From: Pseudoxanthomonas suwonensis
GTDB lineage: Bacteria > Pseudomonadota > Gammaproteobacteria > Xanthomonadales > Xanthomonadaceae
DNA length: 64,000 nucleotides
Direction of reading: 5' to 3'
NCBI RefSeq assembly: GCF_000972865.1
Contig: NZ_CP011144.1
Span: 2,542,001-2,606,000 of the forward strand
The first letter of the stretch is position 1. Every line of letters begins with the position of its first letter. Under the pieces are notes generated by a model. It was not told the origin of the DNA, made no database searches, and was given only the letters and a program-made list of their open reading frames with translations. The translations under genes were made by a program, and so were the position numbers. Positions 59,198 to 64,000 of the stretch are shown piece after piece.

Positions 59198-62029
59198 TCA
59201 CAGTTCCCCGGTCCGGGTCGAACGATCGCCCGGCTCGATCACGCCCAGGTGCGCCACGCGGGTGCGCGAGGGCTTGATCGTGCCCATCATCGACAGGATC
59301 AGCATCGCGCCGCCGAACACCACCAGGTACACGCCGGTGTCGAAGCCGATCGCGCTGGCCAGCGGCAGCTCGCCGACCAGCGGCAGCTCCAGGTCCACGT
59401 GGCCGCTGGTCAGGAACTCGACCCCGAACAGGATCGAGGCCGCGCCGCTGACGCCGGCCACGATCAGGCCCACGCCAATGCAGCGGACATAGTCGAAGCC
59501 GAAGCGCGACTCGACCGAGGTCGCGCCCTGGATCACGTACTGGATCAGCAGCGGCACCGCCAGCACCAGGCCGGCGATGAAACCACCGCCGGGGGCGTTG
59601 TGGCCGCGCAGGAACAGGAATACCGACACCGTCAGGGTCAGCGGCAGCATCAGCTGGGCCAGGTCGGCCGGTACCGGCAGCTTGATCGGTGGCCCCGACA
59701 TCACCTTCTCCGGTGCCATCCTGGCGCGGCGCAGCAGCGCGTGCACGATCAGCGCGGCGATGCCGAACACGGTGATCTCGCCGAAGGTGTCGAAGCCGCG
59801 GAAGTCGACCAGGATGACGTTGACCACGTTGCGACCGTAGGCCTCGGGCAGCGAGCGCGCCAGCATCTCCAGGCTGGCCGGATCGGCGGCCGGGCGGGTC
59901 ATCATCGCGTACGCCAGCAGGCCGATGCCCAGGCCCGCGGCCAGGGCGACGGCGACGTCGCGCGCGCGCCGCCGCGGCGCGCGCTCGGGCGGCGAGCGCG
60001 GCGGCAGGTAGTGCAGGCCCAGCAGCAGCAGCGCCAGGCTGACCATCTCCACCAGCAACTGGGTCAGCGCCAGGTCCGGCGCGGACAGGAACACGAAGGT
60101 CATGCTGACCATCAGCCCGGCGCCGCCGAGCACGATCAACGCCAGCAGGCGCTGCCGGTACAGGCGGATGGTGTAGAGCGCGCAGGCGACCAGCACCAGC
60201 CACAGCAGCCAGCCCAGCAGCGGCATCGGCTGCGATGCGCCCAGTTGCAGCGGCGGATGGGCGCCGGACAGGAACGGCGCGGCACCGGCCAGCAGCGCCG
60301 CCACTACCAGCCAGACCAGGCTGCGCTGCAGGCTGCCGTTGGCGATCTTGAGGGTGAAGCGCTCGGCCAGGCCGTACAGCGCCTCCATGTTCCAGCGGAA
60401 CAGGTGGCGGCCGAGCGAGCGGCGCACGGCCGCGTGCAGGTTGAGCAGGCGGCGCAACCCGAGGTACAGGACGATGCCGCCGACGATGCCGGCCAGGCTC
60501 ATCAGCAGCGGCCGGTTGATGCCGTGCCACACCGCCAGGCTGTAGGCGGGCATGTCGTCGCCGAGGATCGCCGCCGCGCCGGCGTGCAGCACCGGGGCCA
60601 CCGTCCAGGCCGGGACCACGCCCACCGCCACGCACAGCAGCACCAGCACCGCCACCGGGATCCGCATCCAGCGCGGCGGCTCGTGCGGCTCGCGGTCCAG
60701 CCTGCGCGGGCCTTCGCCGAGGAAGGTCTCATGGACGAAGCGCAGGCTGTAGGCCACGCCGAACATGCCGTACAGCAGCGCCGCGACCGCGACCAGGTTG
60801 CCCATCGTCCTGTGACCCTCGATCTCCAGCGCCTCGGCGAAGAACATCTCCTTGGACAGGAAGCCGTTGAGCAGCGGGATGCCGGCCATCGCCAGCGAGG
60901 CGATGATCGCCAGGGTGCTGGTGACGGGCATCCAGCGGCGCAGGTTGCCCAGGCGGCGCATGTCGCGGGTGCCGGTCTCGTGGTCGATGATGCCGGCGGC
61001 CATGAACAGCGAGGCCTTGAAGGTGGCGTGGTTGAGGATGTGGAACACGCCGGCGACCACCGCCATCGGCGTGGACAGGCCAAACAGCACCGTGATCAGG
61101 CCCAGGTGCGAGATCGTGGAGTAGGCCAGCAGGCCCTTGAGGTCGTGCTGGAAGATCGCGTACCAGGCACCGAGCAGCAGGGTGATCGCGCCGACGCTGG
61201 TGACCACGTAGAAGAACAGCTCGGTGCCGGCCAGCGCCGGGTGCAGCCGCGCCAGCAGGAACACGCCGGCCTTCACCATCGTGGCCGAGTGCAGGTAGGC
61301 CGACACCGGCGTGGGCGCGGCCATCGCGTGCGGCAGCCAGAAGTGCAGCGGGAACTGCGCGCTCTTGGTGAACACGCCGGCCAGGACCAGGCCCAGCACC
61401 CAGGGGTACAGCTCGCTGGCGCGGATCAGGTCGCCCGAGGCCAGCACGGTGTCCAGGTCGTAGCTGCCGACGATGCGCCCGATCAGCAGCACGCCGCCAA
61501 GCAGTGCCAGGCCGCCGCCACCGGTGATCGCCAGGGCCATGCGCGCGCCTTCGCGCGCGTCCTGCTGCCGGTACCAGAAGCCGATCAGCAGGAACGAGCT
61601 GATGCTGGTCAGCTCCCAGAACACCATCAGCAGCAGCAGGTTGCCGGCGACCACCACGCCCAGCATCGAGCCCATGAACAGCAGCAGGCAGCCGAAGAAG
61701 CGCGGCGCGCTGTCCTCGTCGGCCAGATAGTAGTGCGCGTACATCACCACCAGCGCGCCGATGGCCAGGACCATGCCGGCGAACATCCAGGCCAGGCCGT
61801 CCAGGCGCAGGGTGAGGTCCAGGCCGATCTGCGGGATCCAGGCGTGGTCGGCGCGCGGCACCCAGCCCTGCAGCACCGCCGGCGTCATCCAGGCCAGCAG
61901 CAACAGGCCCAGCAGCGGCGCCGCCGCGGCCACCCATGCCACCTGCCCGCGCGATCGCTTGCGCATGAATACCATCGCCAAGGCCGCCAGGAACGGCAGG
62001 GCGAGCAGGATTTCCAGAAAGGGGATCAT
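59198..62029 (-). CDS. mrpA: Mrp/Pha antiporter fused subunit A-B
   Basis: 943 residues. Residues ~1-600 are the NuoL-like MrpA core (FWELTSISSFLLIGFWYRQQ, KSAQFPLHFWLPHAMAAPTP, VSAYLHSATMVKAGVFLL, LLNGFLSKEMFF). The MrpA C-terminal domain (DLALTQLLVEMVSLALLLLG) follows, with VDFRGFDTFGEITVFGIAAL. The last ~140 residues, PLTLTVSVFLFLRGHNAPGG onward, are MrpB. The AB fusion is the PhaAB form. ATG 62029 (MIPFLEILLALPFLAAL) is the family start. First gene of the six-gene operon A/B-C-D-E-F-G, used for pH and Na+/K+ homeostasis. Confidence 0.95.
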   Translation of the reverse strand: MIPFLEILLALPFLAALAMVFMRKRSRGQVAWVAAAAPLLGLLLLAWMTPAVLQGWVPRADHAWIPQIGLDLTLRLDGLAWMFAGMVLAIGALVVMYAHYYLADEDSAPRFFGCLLLFMGSMLGVVVAGNLLLLMVFWELTSISSFLLIGFWYRQQDAREGARMALAITGGGGLALLGGVLLIGRIVGSYDLDTVLASGDLIRASELYPWVLGLVLAGVFTKSAQFPLHFWLPHAMAAPTPVSAYLHSATMVKAGVFLLARLHPALAGTELFFYVVTSVGAITLLLGAWYAIFQHDLKGLLAYSTISHLGLITVLFGLSTPMAVVAGVFHILNHATFKASLFMAAGIIDHETGTRDMRRLGNLRRWMPVTSTLAIIASLAMAGIPLLNGFLSKEMFFAEALEIEGHRTMGNLVAVAALLYGMFGVAYSLRFVHETFLGEGPRRLDREPHEPPRWMRIPVAVLVLLCVAVGVVPAWTVAPVLHAGAAAILGDDMPAYSLAVWHGINRPLLMSLAGIVGGIVLYLGLRRLLNLHAAVRRSLGRHLFRWNMEALYGLAERFTLKIANGSLQRSLVWLVVAALLAGAAPFLSGAHPPLQLGASQPMPLLGWLLWLVLVACALYTIRLYRQRLLALIVLGGAGLMVSMTFVFLSAPDLALTQLLVEMVSLALLLLGLHYLPPRSPPERAPRRRARDVAVALAAGLGIGLLAYAMMTRPAADPASLEMLARSLPEAYGRNVVNVILVDFRGFDTFGEITVFGIAALIVHALLRRARMAPEKVMSGPPIKLPVPADLAQLMLPLTLTVSVFLFLRGHNAPGGGFIAGLVLAVPLLIQYVIQGATSVESRFGFDYVRCIGVGLIVAGVSGAASILFGVEFLTSGHVDLELPLVGELPLASAIGFDTGVYLVVFGGAMLILSMMGTIKPSRTRVAHLGVIEPGDRSTRTGEL

Positions 62030-62579
62030 CCGGGGAGGCGGGGGTCGATCGACGCGAAACGGGTTCGAGTGTAACAGCCGGCCCGCCGGCGCCGGGCAGG
62101 TCGCACCGCCCGGTCGGCGGTTTCCTGCGGGCCGGCCCACCGGCGGCGCACCCTCGGGACATGGGCGACTGTCGCGCTTTCCCGACGTCGGTGCCACCCG
62201 TAGGAGCTGGGCTTGCCCGCGACGCGACGCCGTCGGCGCAGGCGACGCCCTCGTGGTCCCGACGCTCGTGTCGCCGACTGAAGTCAGCTCCTACAGAAGA
62301 GCGGCCGCGCCGGTGCTGTTGTAGGAGCCGGGTTCAGCCGGCGACGCGACGGTGTCGGCGCAGGCGACGCCCTCGTGGTTCCGACGCTCGTGTCGCCGAC
62401 TGAAGTCAGCTCCTACAGGAGAGCGGGCGCGCCGCGGCTGTTGTAGGAGACGGGTTCAGCCGGCGACGCGACGCCGTCGGCACAGGCGACGTCCTCGTGG
62501 TTCCGACGCCCGTGTCGCCGGCTGAACCCGGCTCCTACAATGGGCCGATGCGAGCCCGCGCCGCCTACCACGCCACGCC
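62030..62579. other. Intergenic region with repeats between divergent genes
   Basis: 550 bases holding the upstream region of the Mrp operon (62030-62199, no clear promoter recognised) and three GTAGGAGC units. Confidence 0.6.
62200..62538. repeat. Tandem GTAGGAGC repeats (3 units, 121-122 bp period)
   Basis: Units start at 62200, 62321 and 62443. The last ends CTCCTACAAT, where the repeat end makes a TACAAT hexamer 40 bases before the next gene. Confidence 0.9.
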
Positions 62580-63473
62580 ATGAGCGCCCAGGCGCCACGC
62601 GTCCTGCTGTTCGGCGCCAGCGGCCAGATCGGCCGCTGCGTCCTGGCGCGGCTGGTGCGGCAGGGGGGGCGGGTAGTGGCGTTGTCGCGGCACGCGCAGC
62701 CGCCGTCGCCCGGCGTGGAGTGGCGGACGGGCGCGCTGCCGGACGCGGTCGGTGCGGCCGGGGACTTCGACGCGATCCTCAGCTGCGGACCGCTGGACCT
62801 GTTCTCGCACTGGTACGCACGGTCGCCGACCGGCGCCGCGCGCGTGGTCGCGTTCGGCTCGACCAGCGTGCACGTAAAGGGCACATCGCCCGATCCGGCC
62901 GAGCGCGAGCTGGCCGCGCGGCTGCACGATGCCGAGGCCCGGCTGGCCGATGCCGCCGCCGCGCGTGGCGTGGCGGCGACGCTGCTGCGGCCGACGCTGG
63001 TGTACGGCGCGGGCAGCGACCGCAACCTGAGCCGGATCGCGGCGCTGGCGCGCCGCCACGGGTACTTCGTGCTGCCACGCGATGCATGCGGCCTGCGCCA
63101 GCCGGTGCACGTGGGCGACCTGGCCGCGGCGGCGCTGGCCGCGCTGGCGCGGGAGGACGGCGGATTCCACTCCTACGACCTGCCGGGCGGCGAGACCCTG
63201 GCGTACCGGGAGATGGTGGCGCGGGTCCTGGCCGCGCTGCGGCCGCCGGCGCGGCTGCTGCTGCTGCCCGGCGCGCTGTTCTCGCTCGCCGCGGGCGCGG
63301 CTCGGCGCCTGGGCGTGCACGACGCGGGCGCGGCGGTGCTGGCGCGGATGCGCCAGGACCTGGCCTTCGACGATTCCGCCGCGCGGCGCGACCTGGACTA
63401 TGCGCCGCGGCCGTTCCACCCGTCGGCCGAGATGTTTTCCCCGCCACCGGACACCGCGGAGCACGGACTGTAG
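62580..63473 (+). CDS. NAD(P)-binding epimerase/dehydratase-like protein
   Basis: 297 residues. Rossmann motif VLLFGASGQIGRCVLARLVR at the N-terminus, then FGSTSVHVKGT in place of the usual S..Y..K region, LLRPTLVYGAGSDRNLSRIA, and QPVHVGDLAAAALAAL, which is the atypical/extended SDR pattern. The YxxxK catalytic pair is not apparent, so it may be a non-catalytic or NmrA-like member. Substrate unknown. Its TAG stop lies inside a short hairpin GTAGCGACC...GGTTGCTAC (63470-63493). Confidence 0.85.
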   Translation: MSAQAPRVLLFGASGQIGRCVLARLVRQGGRVVALSRHAQPPSPGVEWRTGALPDAVGAAGDFDAILSCGPLDLFSHWYARSPTGAARVVAFGSTSVHVKGTSPDPAERELAARLHDAEARLADAAAARGVAATLLRPTLVYGAGSDRNLSRIAALARRHGYFVLPRDACGLRQPVHVGDLAAAALAALAREDGGFHSYDLPGGETLAYREMVARVLAALRPPARLLLLPGALFSLAAGAARRLGVHDAGAAVLARMRQDLAFDDSAARRDLDYAPRPFHPSAEMFSPPPDTAEHGL

Positions 63474-63589
63474 CGACCAGGCTTGGTTGCTACATGGATA
63501 TTGGAATCATGCGGGCGTCGCGCCGACAGTGTCGCCAGCGCCGCGCCGCCGGGTTTTTTGCCATGGGGATTGTCGTCACCGGGTCATCT

Positions 63590-63693
63590 CCGTCGTTCCC
63601 GCGTAGGCGGGAACCCAGCGACTTGATGCTTGTAGAGGGTTGATTGGCAGCAAAGGCGAAGTCACTGGGCTCCCGCCTACGCGGGAACGACGG
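63590..63693. repeat. MITE-like element with 35-bp terminal inverted repeats
   Basis: Left arm 63590-63624 and right arm 63659-63693 are inverted copies with 33 of 35 positions identical. Each arm starts CCGTCGTTCCCGCG and has its own hairpin (TTCCCGC...GCGGGAA). The 34-base centre is unrelated. No transposase is present. Confidence 0.88.
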
Positions 63694-63725
63694 AATTTAA
63701 GTGCGCGCGGGTGGCCACCGGCCGC

Positions 63726-64000
63726 TCAATACTTCCAGCCCAGCCTCCGGTACAGCTTGGACAGCACCCATGCCGGGCCGATCAGCAAGTACACCAGGTC
63801 GGTGAGGAAGCTGGGCTTGCGGCCCTCGTACTTGTGGCCGATGAACTGCGCGATCCAAGCCACCACGAACACGGCCAGCGCCGACCACAGCAAGGTGGGC
63901 AGGCCGAAGCGTATTTCGATCAGCCGGCACAGGCAGCCGCAGAAGAAGAGCACCGCCAGCATGCCCAGCCCGAGCGGGCGCGAGAGCCGGTAATAGAACA
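63726..64000 (-). CDS. DUF962/Mpo1-like membrane protein, 5' partial
   Basis: The frame continues to the right edge: upstream of the Met at 63962 it reads FYYRLSRPLGLG, so the N-terminus is outside the window. The visible ~91 residues hold two or three hydrophobic segments and the conserved AWIAQFIGHKYEGRKPSFLT, then DLVYLLIGPAWVLSKLYRRLG, characteristic of DUF962 (yeast Mpo1 family, Fe-dependent dioxygenases of 2-hydroxy fatty acids). Bacterial members are of unproven function. Confidence 0.85.
   Translation of the reverse strand, partial: FYYRLSRPLGLGMLAVLFFCGCLCRLIEIRFGLPTLLWSALAVFVVAWIAQFIGHKYEGRKPSFLTDLVYLLIGPAWVLSKLYRRLGWKY

Noticed and set aside
58970..62074. 1034-residue open frame on the plus strand opposite the Mrp operon
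   Set aside because: Composition dominated by Gln, Arg, Ala and His, antisense to MrpAB whose motifs are unmistakable.
62535..62540. TACAAT formed at the end of a repeat unit as a promoter for the epimerase gene
   Set aside because: No -35 at 16-18 bases upstream; most other repeat ends do not form the hexamer, so chance is likely.

Overview
The window is high-GC DNA from a gammaproteobacterium of the Xanthomonadaceae/Lysobacteraceae type (Lysobacter, Luteimonas or Pseudoxanthomonas-like). This is inferred from gene content (PhoP/PhoQ-like pair, BirA-CoaX-SPOR run, fused MrpAB antiporter, TrpRS with a long C-terminal extension), from TAGAAT-type -10 boxes lying very close to start codons, and from dense intergenic GTAGGAGC...GCTCCTAC repeats.

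Layout. 1-6158: chromosomal genes (EF-hand protein, HAD hydrolase, secreted and lipoproteins, and a small membrane-protein/winged-helix operon behind a perfect 17-bp palindrome). 6323-24677: an 18.3-kb genomic island inserted in the 5' end of dusA. A 23-bp direct repeat (6388-6410 and 24655-24677) marks attL and attR. The severed dusA start lies at 6323-6451, the tyrosine integrase at 23241-24509, and the island gives dusA a new start codon at 24626. The cargo is mainly defence-like: an AbiEii-type toxin/antitoxin pair, an IetAS-like AAA ATPase/subtilisin pair with a DUF2188 gene, an operon of ECF-like sigma factor, unknown protein and giant ImmA/IrrE-UvrD-RecB-like fusion, a complete Bil-type ubiquitin-like operon (Ubl, E2, JAB peptidase, E1), and a PLD nuclease-helicase protein. 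The most striking observation is a promoter-like motif, CTTCCGG-TTTTTTC-N10-CGACT, with identical spacing in all copies. It occurs twice before the sigma gene and once before the Bil operon, suggesting that the island's own sigma factor drives both operons.

24626-48637: core metabolism: dusA, an arginine-deiminase-like enzyme, PhoPQ-like two-component system, mtfA, birA-coaX-SPOR, tRNA-Thr(UGU), arginase, entericidin, CsbD, trpS, an MBL hydrolase, a VOC protein, a three-gene 2-oxoacid dehydrogenase complex (E1alpha, E1beta, E2), tryptophan 2,3-dioxygenase, an AbgT transporter and a POT peptide transporter. 48640-55763: a thioredoxin-like lipoprotein, then tyrosine catabolism (MarR regulator divergent from hppD, then hmgA) with a DUF559 gene and its repeats wedged between hppD and hmgA, then a lipoprotein and a CaCA exchanger. 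55998-62029: an Mrp/Pha Na+(K+)/H+ antiporter operon with A and B fused. 62030-64000: repeats, an epimerase-like protein, a small inverted-repeat element and a DUF962/Mpo1-like gene running off the end.

Intergenic DNA outside the island is colonised by two repeat families. One is a ~95-nt palindromic unit, tandemly iterated with a 122-bp period, that supplies the stop codon of at least five genes. The other is a CCCTCTCC...GGGAGAGG family that has also entered coding sequence, in the E2 linker and the DUF559 tail.
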